NCBI RefSeq assembly: GCF_009769735.1
Contig: NZ_WSRO01000002.1
Span: forward strand, 3,856,001-3,920,000
Length of the DNA: 64,000 bases
Direction of reading: 5' to 3'
DNA from: Streptomyces sp. BA2
GTDB lineage: Bacteria > Actinomycetota > Actinomycetes > Streptomycetales > Streptomycetaceae
A model generated the notes under the pieces. The model saw only the letters and a list, made by a program, of their open reading frames with translations. It was not told the origin of the DNA and ran no database searches. Positions 41,902 to 51,028 of the stretch are shown one piece after another. The translations under genes and the position numbers were made by a program. Every line of letters starts with the position of its first letter. The stretch's first letter is position 1.

Positions 41902-44786
41902 TTGCCGCTCCAGTGCGAGAAGAACTGATCGACGATGCTCTTGGCGGCGTCGCCCCGGTCGTACTCACCGAACTCGGCCACGAACCGCTGCCGGGCGCCC
42001 GCGTATTCGAGGGCCTGCTCGTCCAGGGCCTTCAGCGCCGCGAACAGCTCGTCCTCGGTGTCGACGACCGGGCCGGGAGCCCGCTCCCGCAGGTCGAAGT
42101 ACGTCCCTCGCCCTTCGTGCACGTATTCCTCGTAGTCGTACGTGAAGAACAGCATCGGCCGGTCGAGGAGCGCGTAGTCGAACATCACGGAGGAGTAGTC
42201 GGTGATCATCGCGTCCGCGAGCTCGTAGAGCGGCGTGACGTCGTGGTGTGCGGAGACGTCGATGACGCGGCCGCGCACGGACGGCGGGAGCACCACGTGG
42301 TTCAGGTAGTGCGAGCGCACGAGCAGCACGTAGCGGTCGCCGAACTCCTCCGCGAACCGCTCCACGTCGAAGGGCAGTTCAAAGCGTCCGTGCCGGCCGC
42401 CGTGACGGCGGAAGGTCGGCGCGTACAGCAGCACCCGCTTGTCCTCGGGGATGCCCAACTCCGCTGCCAGCGCCCCGCGTTCGCGCACGCCGGTCGCGTC
42501 CTCGGCGCGCTTGGCCCGCACCAGCGCGTCGTTGCGCGGATAGCCGACCCTGAGCAGCACCTTCTCCTTCAGACGCAGGGCCTTCGCCAGGGTCCGCACG
42601 TCGTGCTCGGAGCGGATCAGGAAGCGGTCGAAGCGGTCGAGGACGCGCTGCTGCTCGTCCTGGGCCGCCTTGCCGCGCAGCTTCCACGCGGGCTCGTCGA
42701 AGCCCATGCGCTTGAGCGCCGAGCCGTGCCAGGTCTGGATGTACGTCGTCTCGGGCCGCTTGGTGAGCTTGAGCGGGTAGCTCTGGTTGTCGACCCAGAA
42801 CTCGGCCTGCGCGAGGGCCTTCAGGTACGGCAGCGACCAGCGCCGTACCAGCGTCGCGTCCTCGGGGAAACCCTGCGGATTCCCGGTGTAGGACCACACG
42901 GCGTCGAAGTCGAGGCCCTGGCGCCGCATCTCCTCGTAGATCGCCCGGGGGCTGTCGCTGTACTGCTTGCCGAGGTGGCTCTCGAAGACGACCGTGCCCT
43001 TCTTCACCGGCAGGCGGCTGAACACCTCGTCGTACACGCGCAGTTTGCTCTGCCCGGATGTGAGGTCCTTGCGCAGCTTCTTGGCCTTGCGGAAGCCGGT
43101 CTTGGCGAGGCGCCCCGGCACGCCCTGCGTCCCGCGGGCCACCAGATCCTGGATCCGGTCGGCCGCCGCGTCCCGCGTGACGAGCCGGAACGCGAGGTGC
43201 CCGCGCTGCGAGACCTCGGGCTCCATGTGGTCGGCGACGAGGCGGGTCAGCCTCGGCCGCACCGGAAGCCTCCCCTCGGCGAGCCCCGGGTCGCACGCGG
43301 TGAGCCGTGTCCTGGTGCGCACGCCGTCGGCGGTGAGGTGCAGGCGCACGTCCCAGACCGCGTCGACGACTCCGAGCGGGCGAAGGCGTCGCGCGAGGTC
43401 GACGGAGGCATCCCAGGTGATGGCGTCGCCCTCGTACCGCACGGCGGAGACCGGGAAGCGGAAGGTCTGCAGGCTGCGGCGGCGCGCACTGAATTCCAGC
43501 TCGGCGGTGAGCACGGCGTCCGGGCCGACGACGCCGAGCGGGTTGGTGATGCGGCCCGCCATGCGGACGGTCCCCGCCGACTCCTCGTACCGCGTCAGGA
43601 CGTTGCGCAGGAACATCTGGTCGAAACGCTTGCCGTGGTAGCCGAGCTCGGTCACGTCGAGGACCTGGCGGCCGAACGGGTCGTCGAGGTGTTCGGCGCA
43701 CCAGTACACGCGCCCGTCCCGCTCGGCGAGGGGCGAGGAGATCTTGTCGCGGTTGGTGAGGGTGTCGACGGCGGGCAGCAGGTTGTCCCAGTCGCCCTGC
43801 TCCAGGAGGTAGGCGCAGATGGCCTGGATGGGCTGCACCTCGTCGTAGGCGGCGCGGTCGAGCCCGGCGAGGTAGTCGCGGGCGAGGCCGGCGAACTCCT
43901 GGCGGAAGGAGGCGTCGCGGAACGGCAGGTCGCGCAGGTGGAGCACCAGGTCGTGCTTGAGGAACTTGATGTCCTTGGCGAGCCGCAGCTCGTCGAGGCC
44001 GCGCTCCGCGAGCAGCGCGTCGATCCGGCGGTGGATCTCCATGCGGTGCTCGAAGTTGGTCATCTCGTGACGCCGGTTGGTCACGGACTTCGCGGCGGCG
44101 CGCTCATGGACGTGCCAGAAGTAGACCTGGTTGGGGATGAGGGTGATGCGCTCGGCGGCGAGGTAGGCCTCGGCGATGAACATCAGGTCCTCGTAGAACA
44201 TCCCCTTGGGGAAGCGGAGGGCGTTCTCGACGAGGAAGTCGCGGCGGTAGAGCTTGTTCGTGGAGAGCGTGTCCCAGACGAACAGGTCGGGCAGCTCGGT
44301 GACGGACTCCAGGGTGCGGGTCGTCGCGTAGAGCCAGGGGTACCACCGGTCGCGCTTCTTGTTGCGGGTGTCCATGGAAAGACGGACGCAGAGCCCGGAG
44401 ACGATGTCGGAGCCGTCGCGCTCGGCGGCTTCGAGGAGGTTGCGGCAGGCGTTGCGCTCCAGGACGTCGTCGCTGTCGAGGAACATCACGTGGCGTCCGA
44501 CGGTGTATCCGATGCCCACGTTGCGGGGCTCACCGCCCGCGCCGCTGTTCTCCGGCAGCTGGTAGGCCCGCACCCGCTCGGGGTGCTCGGCGGCGATGCG
44601 CTGCGCCGTCTCGTACGAACCGTCCGTGCTGCAGTCGTCGACGATGACGACCTCGACGCCGCGCAGCGTCTGGTCGAGCACCGACTGCACGGCGGTCGGC
44701 AGCCGCTCGGTGTCGTTGTAGACGATCACCACTACGGACACATCGGGTCGCGCCTCCGGCGTCCCCCGCTCACCTATCGCTCCCAT
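41898..44786 (-). CDS. GT2-TagF-like fusion (962 aa)
   Basis: ATG 44786 is supported by GGAGGG five bases upstream. Residues 1-300: GT2 with VSVVVIVYNDTERL, VVIVDDCSTDGS, SGAGGEPRN and DSDD at 104-107. Residues about 340-560: beta-rich part. Residues about 600-955: TagF-like with FESHLGKQYSDSPR, IQTWHGSALKRMG (His 687), VGYPRND, LYAPTFRR, LVRSHYL and ITDYSSVMFDYALLDRP. All the motifs lost in the 952-residue paralogue at 12949-15807 are intact here. The pair with the following GT4 repeats the 12949-15807/11771-12952 pair. Expected to build phosphodiester-linked polymer on the cytoplasmic face. Confidence 0.92.
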   Translation of the reverse strand: MGAIGERGTPEARPDVSVVVIVYNDTERLPTAVQSVLDQTLRGVEVVIVDDCSTDGSYETAQRIAAEHPERVRAYQLPENSGAGGEPRNVGIGYTVGRHVMFLDSDDVLERNACRNLLEAAERDGSDIVSGLCVRLSMDTRNKKRDRWYPWLYATTRTLESVTELPDLFVWDTLSTNKLYRRDFLVENALRFPKGMFYEDLMFIAEAYLAAERITLIPNQVYFWHVHERAAAKSVTNRRHEMTNFEHRMEIHRRIDALLAERGLDELRLAKDIKFLKHDLVLHLRDLPFRDASFRQEFAGLARDYLAGLDRAAYDEVQPIQAICAYLLEQGDWDNLLPAVDTLTNRDKISSPLAERDGRVYWCAEHLDDPFGRQVLDVTELGYHGKRFDQMFLRNVLTRYEESAGTVRMAGRITNPLGVVGPDAVLTAELEFSARRRSLQTFRFPVSAVRYEGDAITWDASVDLARRLRPLGVVDAVWDVRLHLTADGVRTRTRLTACDPGLAEGRLPVRPRLTRLVADHMEPEVSQRGHLAFRLVTRDAAADRIQDLVARGTQGVPGRLAKTGFRKAKKLRKDLTSGQSKLRVYDEVFSRLPVKKGTVVFESHLGKQYSDSPRAIYEEMRRQGLDFDAVWSYTGNPQGFPEDATLVRRWSLPYLKALAQAEFWVDNQSYPLKLTKRPETTYIQTWHGSALKRMGFDEPAWKLRGKAAQDEQQRVLDRFDRFLIRSEHDVRTLAKALRLKEKVLLRVGYPRNDALVRAKRAEDATGVRERGALAAELGIPEDKRVLLYAPTFRRHGGRHGRFELPFDVERFAEEFGDRYVLLVRSHYLNHVVLPPSVRGRVIDVSAHHDVTPLYELADAMITDYSSVMFDYALLDRPMLFFTYDYEEYVHEGRGTYFDLRERAPGPVVDTEDELFAALKALDEQALEYAGARQRFVAEFGEYDRGDAAKSIVDQFFSHWSGK

Positions 44787-44815
44787 GCGTCCCTCCAGTC
44801 AGATGCCAGCTCATC

Positions 44816-44827
44816 CTACTAATTATC
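44816..44827 (-). promoter_or_regulatory. AT-rich element GATAATTAGTAG upstream of the 962-aa fusion
   Basis: Lies 29 bases before the ATG at 44786 and matches 11 of 12 bases of the element at 35322-35333. ATTAG is repeated at a 10-base interval here, which would place the copies on one face of the helix. Confidence 0.45.
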
Positions 44828-44887
44828 GCTAATGCCCGATTGGCGCTCTTCAGGGGGGTGTGAACGGCCTAGTCCAGATACGCGAAA

Positions 44888-44923
44888 GGGGGCGCCCCGA
44901 GCCGTCAGGCCCGGGGCGCCCCC
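44888..44923 (-). terminator. Hairpin terminator of the glutamate dehydrogenase gene
   Basis: Sixteen-base arms (44888-44903 and 44908-44923) with one mismatch and a 4-base loop, 26 bases after the stop; on the minus strand it is followed by TTT. Confidence 0.88.
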
Positions 44924-44949
44924 ATCGACGTACGACGGATGTACGAGGA

Positions 44950-47900
44950 CTACGAGTGGGTCCGCAGCAGCGTCCTCATCGTCCGCATCGCGACCGACAG
45001 GTTCGCCAGGTCGAACGCGTCCGAGCTCTGGATCTCGTCCAGGGTCGTCCGCGACCGGCTCAGGATCGCCGCGTTCTTCTCCTCCCAGGCCTTGAAGCGC
45101 TGCTCGGGAGTGTCCTCGCCGTTCCCGGCGGCCAGCACGTCGGCCGTCAGGGCGGCGTGCGCCGCGTACAGGTCCTCGCGGATCGACGCGCGCGCCATCG
45201 ACTGCCAGCGGTCGGCCCGCGGCAGCTCGATGATGCGGTCCATGAGCTGGGTGATCCGCAGCCGGTCGGCGAGGTCGTAGTAGACCTCGGCGACGGCCAT
45301 CGGCTGCTTGCCCGTGCGGTCGGCGATCGCCACGATGTCGAGCGCCGGGAAGGCCGAGGAGAACCCGGCGACGCGCTGGGCGAGCTCGTCGGGGACGCCC
45401 ACGCCCGTCAGCTCGTCGCGGATGCTCTGGTACCACTCCTGGTCGGAGCCGCGCAGCAGCTTCGGCAGCTCGGTCCAGACCTCGGCGACGCCCTCGCTGA
45501 AGAAGCCGATGGTCTCGGCGAGCTGGAGCGGCTGCGGCCGGTTGTTGAGCAGCCAGCGCGTGCCGCGCTCGACGAGGCGGCGCGAGTGCAGCCGGACGCG
45601 GGTCTGGACGTCGGCCGCCACCACGTTGTCGAGCGCCTCGACCGCGTCCCAGACCTTGCTCAGACCGAAGATCTCGCGGGCCGCGAGCTGCGCCCTGACG
45701 ATCTCCTCCAGGGAGGCCCCGGTCTCCTCACGCAGCCGGTGCAGGAACGTCGAACCGCCCGTGTTCACCGTGTCGTTGACGAGGACCGTGGTGACGATCT
45801 CGCGGCGCAGCGCGTGCCCGTCGACCTGCTCGGGGAACTTCTCCCGCAGGGCCTCCGGGAAGTACGCGTGAAGGAGACCGCGCAGGTACTCGTCGTCCGG
45901 GAGCGTCGTCTGGATCAGCTCGTCGGCCGCTGTGATCTTCGTGTACGCGAGGAGCACGGCGAGCTCGGGCTGGCTGAGCCCGTGGCGGGAGCTCAGGAGC
46001 TCACGGATCTGCCGGTCGGTGGGCAGGAACTCCAGTGCCCGGTCCAGGTGACCGTCACGACCCAGGCGGCGCATGAAGCGCTGGTGGGCGTGGAGGAGGG
46101 ACGGGGACTGGGCGACCGCGTTCGACAGGGCGGTGTTCTGCGCGTAGTTGTTGCGCAGGACCAGGGTGCCGACCTCGTCCGTCATCGCCGCGAGGAACTT
46201 GTTGCGCTGCTTGACGGTCATGTCGCCGTTCGCGACGACCGCGTTGAGCAGGATCTTGATGTTCACCTCGTGGTCGGAGGTGTCCACGCCCGCGCTGTTG
46301 TCGATGGCGTCGGTGTTGATGTGCCCGCCGGCGCGCGCGAACTCGATGCGGCCGAGCTGGGTCAGGCCGAGGTTGCCGCCCTCGCCGACGACCTTGACGC
46401 GCAGGTCGGCGCCGTTGACGCGGATCGCGTCGTTCGCCTTGTCGCCGACGTCGCTGTTCGACTCGGCCGACGACTTCACGTACGTACCGATGCCGCCGTT
46501 CCACAGCAGGTCGACCGGCGCCTGGAGGATGGTCTGCATCAGGTCGGCCGGCGTCATCTTGCCGACGCCCTTCTCGATGCCGAGGGCCTCGCGGATGTGG
46601 GCGTTCAGCTGGATCGCCTTGGCGCTGCGCGGGAAGATCCCGCCGCCCGCGGAGAGCAGCTCCTTGTTGTAGTCCGCCCAGGAGCTGCGCGGCAGCTCGA
46701 ACAGGCGACGGCGCTCCGCGTACGAGGTCTCGGCGTCCGGCCTCGGGTCGATGAAGATGTGCCGGTGGTCGAAGGCGGCCACCAGGCGGATGTGCTCGGA
46801 GAGCAGCATGCCGTTGCCGAACACGTCACCGGACATGTCGCCGACGCCGACGACCGTGAAGTCCTCGGTCTGGGTGTCGGTGCCCAGCTCCCGGAAGTGC
46901 CGCTTGACGGACTCCCAGGCGCCGCGGGCGGTGATGCCCATGCCCTTGTGGTCGTAACCGGCGGAGCCGCCGGAGGCGAAGGCGTCACCGAGCCAGAAGT
47001 TGTACGACTCGGCGACCTCGTTCGCGATGTCCGAGAACGTCGCGGTGCCCTTGTCGGCGGCGACCACGAGGTACGTGTCGTCCTCATCGTGCCGGACGAC
47101 GTCGGCCGGGGGCACGACCTCACCCGCGACGAGGTTGTCGGTGATGTCCAGCAGCGCCGAGATGAACGTCTTGTAGCAGGCCACGCCCTCGGCCAGCCAC
47201 GCGTCGCGGTCGACGGTCGGGTCGGGCAGCTGCTTGGCGACGAAGCCGCCCTTGGCGCCGACGGGCACGATGACGGTGTTCTTCACCATCTGCGCCTTGA
47301 CCAGGCCGAGGATCTCCGTGCGGAAGTCCTCACGCCGGTCGGACCAGCGAAGACCGCCTCGGGCGACCTTGCCGAAGCGCAGGTGGACGCCCTCGACGCG
47401 CGGCGAGTACACCCAGATCTCGTACGCCGGGCGCGGCGCGGGGAGGTCGGGGATGGCCTGCGGGTCGAACTTCATGGAGACGTAGCTGTGCGGCTTGCCG
47501 CCCTCCGCCTCCTGGAAGAAGTTCGTACGCAGCGTCGCCTTGATGACGGTGAGGAAGGACCGCAGGATGCGGTCCTCGTCCAGGGACGCGACCTGGTCGA
47601 GCGCGCCGTCCAGCTCCTCCAGGAGCCCGTCGGTCAGCTCGGTCCCGGCGCGCTGGCGGTCCGGGGACATCCGCGCCTCGAAGAGCGAGACGAGCAGCCG
47701 GGTGGTGTGGACGTTGTTGCGGAGGGTGTCCTCCATGTAGTCCTGGCTGAAGGTGGAGCCCGCCTGGCGCAGGTACTTGGCGTAGGCCCGAAGGACCATC
47801 GCCTGGCGCCAGTTGAGCCCGGCCCGCAGGACCAGCGAGTTGAAGCCGTCGACCTCGGCCTCGCCCGTCCAGGCGGCGGAGAAGGCCTCCTGGAAGCGCT

Positions 47901-49899
47901 CGCGGCCGTCGTCGCCGAGGTAGTCGCCGTTGCCGTTCTGGGACTTGGGCAGGCGAAGGCCGAAGTCGTAGATCCACGCGTTCGTGCGGTCGGTGCAGCG
48001 CAGCTCGTAGGGCCGCTCGTCGGTGACCTCGACGCCGAGGCGCTGGAGGACCGGCAGGACGGCGGAGAGCGAGACCTGGACGCCCGAGCGGTAGATCTTG
48101 AACCGTCGCTCGCCGGGGGCGGCGCCCACCGGCTCGTACAGGCTGAGCGCGAAGTCCTCGCGGCCGTGCTTGAGCTGCTCCAGGTGCTGGAGGTCGGCGA
48201 CGGCGGCGCGCGGTGTGTGGTCGGCCTTGTAGCCCTCGGGGAAGGCGCCCGAGTAGCGGCGGAGCAGCTCGGCGGCGCGCTCCTCGCCGCACTCGGCGGT
48301 CAGTGCCTCGCCGAAGCCGTCGGCCCAGGAGCGGGCGGCCTCGACGAGCCGGGCCTCGATGCGGTCGGTGTCGGCGTCGGTGAGCTGCGGAAGGCCGCCG
48401 CCCGGCGCGACGCGGACCACGAAGTGCAGCCGGGAGAGGATCGACTCGGTGTTCCAGGCGGTGAAGTCGACGCTGGTGCCGCCGAGCTCCTCCTTGAGGA
48501 TGTCGATGATCCGCAGCCGGACGCCGGTGGTGTAGCGGTCACGCGGCAGGTAGACGAGGGCGGAGTAGTAGCGGCCGTACTCGTCCTTGCGCAGGTAGAG
48601 CCGCAGCCGGCGGCGTTCCTGGAGGTACAGCACGGACGTGACGATGGAGCGCAGCTCGTCGGGCGGAGTCTGGAAGAGCTCGTCGCGCGGGTACGTCTCC
48701 AGGATCTGGAGCAGGTCGCGGCCGTCGTGGCTGTTGGGCGAGAAGCCCGCGCCCTTGAGGACCTCCTGGACCTTGCGGCGGATGACCGGCACGCGGCGCA
48801 CCGACTCGGTGTACGCGGCGGACGAGAACAGGCCGAGGAAGCGGCGCTCGCCGATGACGTTGCCGTCGGCGTCGAACTTCTTCACGCCGACGTAGTCGAG
48901 GTAGCTGGGCCGGTGCACGGTGGCACGGCTGTTGGCCTTCGTCAGCACCAGGAGCTTGTGCTCGCGTGCCTTCGCACGCGCGTCCGCGGGCAGCCGGCTG
49001 AAGGAGGGACTGACCGGGTGGTCCTCCTCGCCCTCGTGCTTCGGGTCGGCGCGCAGGATGCCGAGGCCGGTGCCGGGCACCGCGGCGAGCGAGTCCTCGT
49101 CCGTCAGGTCGTACTCGCGGAAGCCGAGGAAGGTGAAGTGGTTGTCGGCGAGCCAGCGAAGGAGTTCGCGGGCCTCGTCGACCTCCTGGTCGCGCAGGTC
49201 GTCGGCGGTCGGCTCGGTGGGGAGCTCATCGGCGATGCGCAGCGCGGCGTCGCGCATCTTCTCCCAGTCCTCGACGGTCTCGCGTACGTCGGAGAGGATC
49301 CGGAGCAGATCGGCGGTGATCTGCTTCAGGTCCGCGCGGTCGGTCTCGCGGTCCATCTCGACGTGGATCCAGGACTCGGTGACCGCGTCGTGCGGGCGCT
49401 CGGTGCCGAAGTCCTTGCTGAGGACCTCCAGGAGCTTGCCGGTCAGATCCCGTCGTACGACGACCTGGGGGTGGATGACGACGTGGATGCCGCGCCCCTG
49501 GCGCGAGAGCTCATTGGTGACCGAGTCGACCAGGAAGGGCATGTCGTCCGTGACCACCTCGACGACGGAGTGGCTGCACGTCCAGCCGTTCTCCTCGACG
49601 GTCGGGGTGTGCACGCGGACGTTGGCCGTGCCCTGCGGGCGGTTCTCGGCAAGCCGGTAGTGGGAGAAGGCTGCTCCGAAGACGTCGACCGGGTCACGGT
49701 CGGCAAGGTCCTCCGGGGCGGTGTGCAGGTAGTAGCGCTGGAGGAACGCAAGGGCCATGTCCTCGTCAGGAGTGGCCCCGTCGCCCTTCGACCCGGTCGG
49801 TGCCCCATTCGGTAGGCGGCCACCTGCCGGGCTGTTCTCAGCTACCCGGGCCGCCCGTGTGAGCAGCTCGGCTTTGGCTTCGTCCAGCTTGGTCTGCAT
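44950..49899 (-). CDS. gdh: NAD-specific glutamate dehydrogenase, large (180 kDa) type
   Basis: 1649 residues, a normal length for the large NAD-dependent class found in Streptomyces. It oxidatively deaminates glutamate to 2-oxoglutarate and ammonia. The N-terminal half (about 1-700) is a regulatory region with ACT-like segments. The catalytic part (about 730-1230) has FDPQAIPDLPAPRP, KVARGGLRWSDRREDFRTE, then KNTVIVPVGAKGGFV, the glutamate/NAD-binding core, and GVGDMSGDVFGNGML. The C-terminal 400 residues are helical. ATG 49899 has AGAGGAC just upstream. A strong terminator follows. Long intergenic DNA separates it from the divergent DJ-1 gene. Confidence 0.96.
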   Translation of the reverse strand: MQTKLDEAKAELLTRAARVAENSPAGGRLPNGAPTGSKGDGATPDEDMALAFLQRYYLHTAPEDLADRDPVDVFGAAFSHYRLAENRPQGTANVRVHTPTVEENGWTCSHSVVEVVTDDMPFLVDSVTNELSRQGRGIHVVIHPQVVVRRDLTGKLLEVLSKDFGTERPHDAVTESWIHVEMDRETDRADLKQITADLLRILSDVRETVEDWEKMRDAALRIADELPTEPTADDLRDQEVDEARELLRWLADNHFTFLGFREYDLTDEDSLAAVPGTGLGILRADPKHEGEEDHPVSPSFSRLPADARAKAREHKLLVLTKANSRATVHRPSYLDYVGVKKFDADGNVIGERRFLGLFSSAAYTESVRRVPVIRRKVQEVLKGAGFSPNSHDGRDLLQILETYPRDELFQTPPDELRSIVTSVLYLQERRRLRLYLRKDEYGRYYSALVYLPRDRYTTGVRLRIIDILKEELGGTSVDFTAWNTESILSRLHFVVRVAPGGGLPQLTDADTDRIEARLVEAARSWADGFGEALTAECGEERAAELLRRYSGAFPEGYKADHTPRAAVADLQHLEQLKHGREDFALSLYEPVGAAPGERRFKIYRSGVQVSLSAVLPVLQRLGVEVTDERPYELRCTDRTNAWIYDFGLRLPKSQNGNGDYLGDDGRERFQEAFSAAWTGEAEVDGFNSLVLRAGLNWRQAMVLRAYAKYLRQAGSTFSQDYMEDTLRNNVHTTRLLVSLFEARMSPDRQRAGTELTDGLLEELDGALDQVASLDEDRILRSFLTVIKATLRTNFFQEAEGGKPHSYVSMKFDPQAIPDLPAPRPAYEIWVYSPRVEGVHLRFGKVARGGLRWSDRREDFRTEILGLVKAQMVKNTVIVPVGAKGGFVAKQLPDPTVDRDAWLAEGVACYKTFISALLDITDNLVAGEVVPPADVVRHDEDDTYLVVAADKGTATFSDIANEVAESYNFWLGDAFASGGSAGYDHKGMGITARGAWESVKRHFRELGTDTQTEDFTVVGVGDMSGDVFGNGMLLSEHIRLVAAFDHRHIFIDPRPDAETSYAERRRLFELPRSSWADYNKELLSAGGGIFPRSAKAIQLNAHIREALGIEKGVGKMTPADLMQTILQAPVDLLWNGGIGTYVKSSAESNSDVGDKANDAIRVNGADLRVKVVGEGGNLGLTQLGRIEFARAGGHINTDAIDNSAGVDTSDHEVNIKILLNAVVANGDMTVKQRNKFLAAMTDEVGTLVLRNNYAQNTALSNAVAQSPSLLHAHQRFMRRLGRDGHLDRALEFLPTDRQIRELLSSRHGLSQPELAVLLAYTKITAADELIQTTLPDDEYLRGLLHAYFPEALREKFPEQVDGHALRREIVTTVLVNDTVNTGGSTFLHRLREETGASLEEIVRAQLAAREIFGLSKVWDAVEALDNVVAADVQTRVRLHSRRLVERGTRWLLNNRPQPLQLAETIGFFSEGVAEVWTELPKLLRGSDQEWYQSIRDELTGVGVPDELAQRVAGFSSAFPALDIVAIADRTGKQPMAVAEVYYDLADRLRITQLMDRIIELPRADRWQSMARASIREDLYAAHAALTADVLAAGNGEDTPEQRFKAWEEKNAAILSRSRTTLDEIQSSDAFDLANLSVAMRTMRTLLRTHS

Positions 49900-50442
49900 T
49901 GTCCTCTGACTCCTGTCGCGCGCCGTTGCGTGACGTAGAAGGAAGTGATCCGACGTAACGCCGCGACGCGGGGTCTCCGGTCGAAGTCGACGTTATGCCG
50001 CGGTGAGAGATGAGCGGGCGGTTATCCGCCATTTTCAGCGCTTTCGCTGACCGATGGCCGGGGTGATGTGGCTGGCCGCACCGCGAAGAAGCGTCAGCGA
50101 CGCCCCGGGCACGGATGTCCTCCGTGTTCCCCGGGCGCAGGGCGGGGGCGTACACGCCCCCGCGGGATATCGCGCTGATCACGGGTCAAGGCTATCGCCC
50201 TCCACCCGGGAGTCGTCATGAGCCGTATGTGTACAAAAGCAGGGGTGGAACTTTGACACTCTGCACAGAGACTTTCGCGCCATCTGTCGGCGATGGATGC
50301 CCTCGGCAAACCGGTGGGCCCCCTTGGCAAACCGGACGGGCGGATGCACGTTGAGCGGGACGGACGGACAGCGCGCGACGGACGGACCCGGTCCGCCCAC
50401 GACGACGGGCCGGGCCCGCCCACGATTGGGGAGCGAGCACCG
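49900..50442. other. Long divergent intergenic region upstream of gdh
   Basis: About 540 bases with no credible gene. It contains a perfect 10-base inverted repeat with a 2-base centre at 50142-50163, two 10-base direct repeats GGCAAACCGG 21 bases apart (50305-50314 and 50326-50335), and GGACGGAC repeats near 50359-50386. TTGACA at 50253 has no convincing -10. It probably carries both promoters and a long gdh leader. Confidence 0.5.
50142..50163. repeat. 22-base inverted repeat upstream of gdh
   Basis: Arms GCGGGGGCGT and ACGCCCCCGC flank AC. It could be an operator or a leader hairpin of gdh, about 245 bases before its start. Confidence 0.55.
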
Positions 50443-51009
50443 ATGGCAGCCAAGATCCTGATAGTGACCGGAGACGCGGCGGAGTCGCTGGAGGTCCTGT
50501 ATCCCTTCCAGCGGCTGCGCGAGGAGGGGTACGACGTCCACATCGCCGCCCCTGCCCGCAAGAAGCTGCAGTTCGTGGTGCACGACTTCGAGCCGGGCTT
50601 CGACACGTACACGGAGAAGCCGGGCTACACCTGGCCCGCCGACCTCGCCTTCTCCGAGGTCGATCCCGGCCAGTACGTCGCTCTGGTGATCCCGGGCGGC
50701 CGGGCCCCGGAGTATCTGCGCAACGACCCGGAGCTCCGCAAGATCCTCAAGTCCTTCTTCGACGCGGACAAGCCGGTCGCGCAGATCTGCCACGGCCCGC
50801 TCCTGACGGCGGCGATCGGCGGCCTGAGCGGCCGCAGGGTCACGGCGTATCCGGCCCTGGAACTGGACATGCAGACGGCGGGCGCGACGTTCCGTGACGC
50901 GGAGGTGGTGGTCGACGGCACGCTGGTCTCGGCCCGCGCCTGGCCGGACCACTCGGGCTGGATGAGGGAGTTCCTCACGGTGCTGCGGGCGAAGGCGCCG
51001 GTGACGTAG
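50443..51009 (+). CDS. DJ-1/PfpI family protein
   Basis: 188 residues, DJ-1/PfpI glutamine-amidotransferase-like fold. ILIVTGDAAESLEVLYPFQRL at the start carries the conserved acidic residue; VIPGGRAPEYLR and PVAQICHGPLLTA contain the nucleophile elbow Cys in AQICHG followed by His, as in PfpI-type proteases and chaperones. The ATG 50443 is 10 bases after GGGGAG. Function is usually stress-related protein or aldehyde detoxification, but the substrate cannot be predicted. It is divergent from gdh. Confidence 0.93.
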   Translation: MAAKILIVTGDAAESLEVLYPFQRLREEGYDVHIAAPARKKLQFVVHDFEPGFDTYTEKPGYTWPADLAFSEVDPGQYVALVIPGGRAPEYLRNDPELRKILKSFFDADKPVAQICHGPLLTAAIGGLSGRRVTAYPALELDMQTAGATFRDAEVVVDGTLVSARAWPDHSGWMREFLTVLRAKAPVT

Positions 51010-51028
51010 GCGGGAACCTGGGCGGGAC

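Noticed and set aside
8522..44786. Genomic island acquired by a mobile element
   Set aside because: No integrase, transposase, tRNA or flanking direct repeats, and base composition equals that of the neighbours.
44860..49815. Plus-strand open frame of 1651 codons opposite gdh
   Set aside because: A remarkable length, but it is the codon-bias shadow of gdh; it is dominated by Val/Leu/Asp/Gly/Arg and shows no domain.
50253..50258. TTGACA upstream of the DJ-1 gene
   Set aside because: Followed by GC-rich sequence with no -10 at the right distance.
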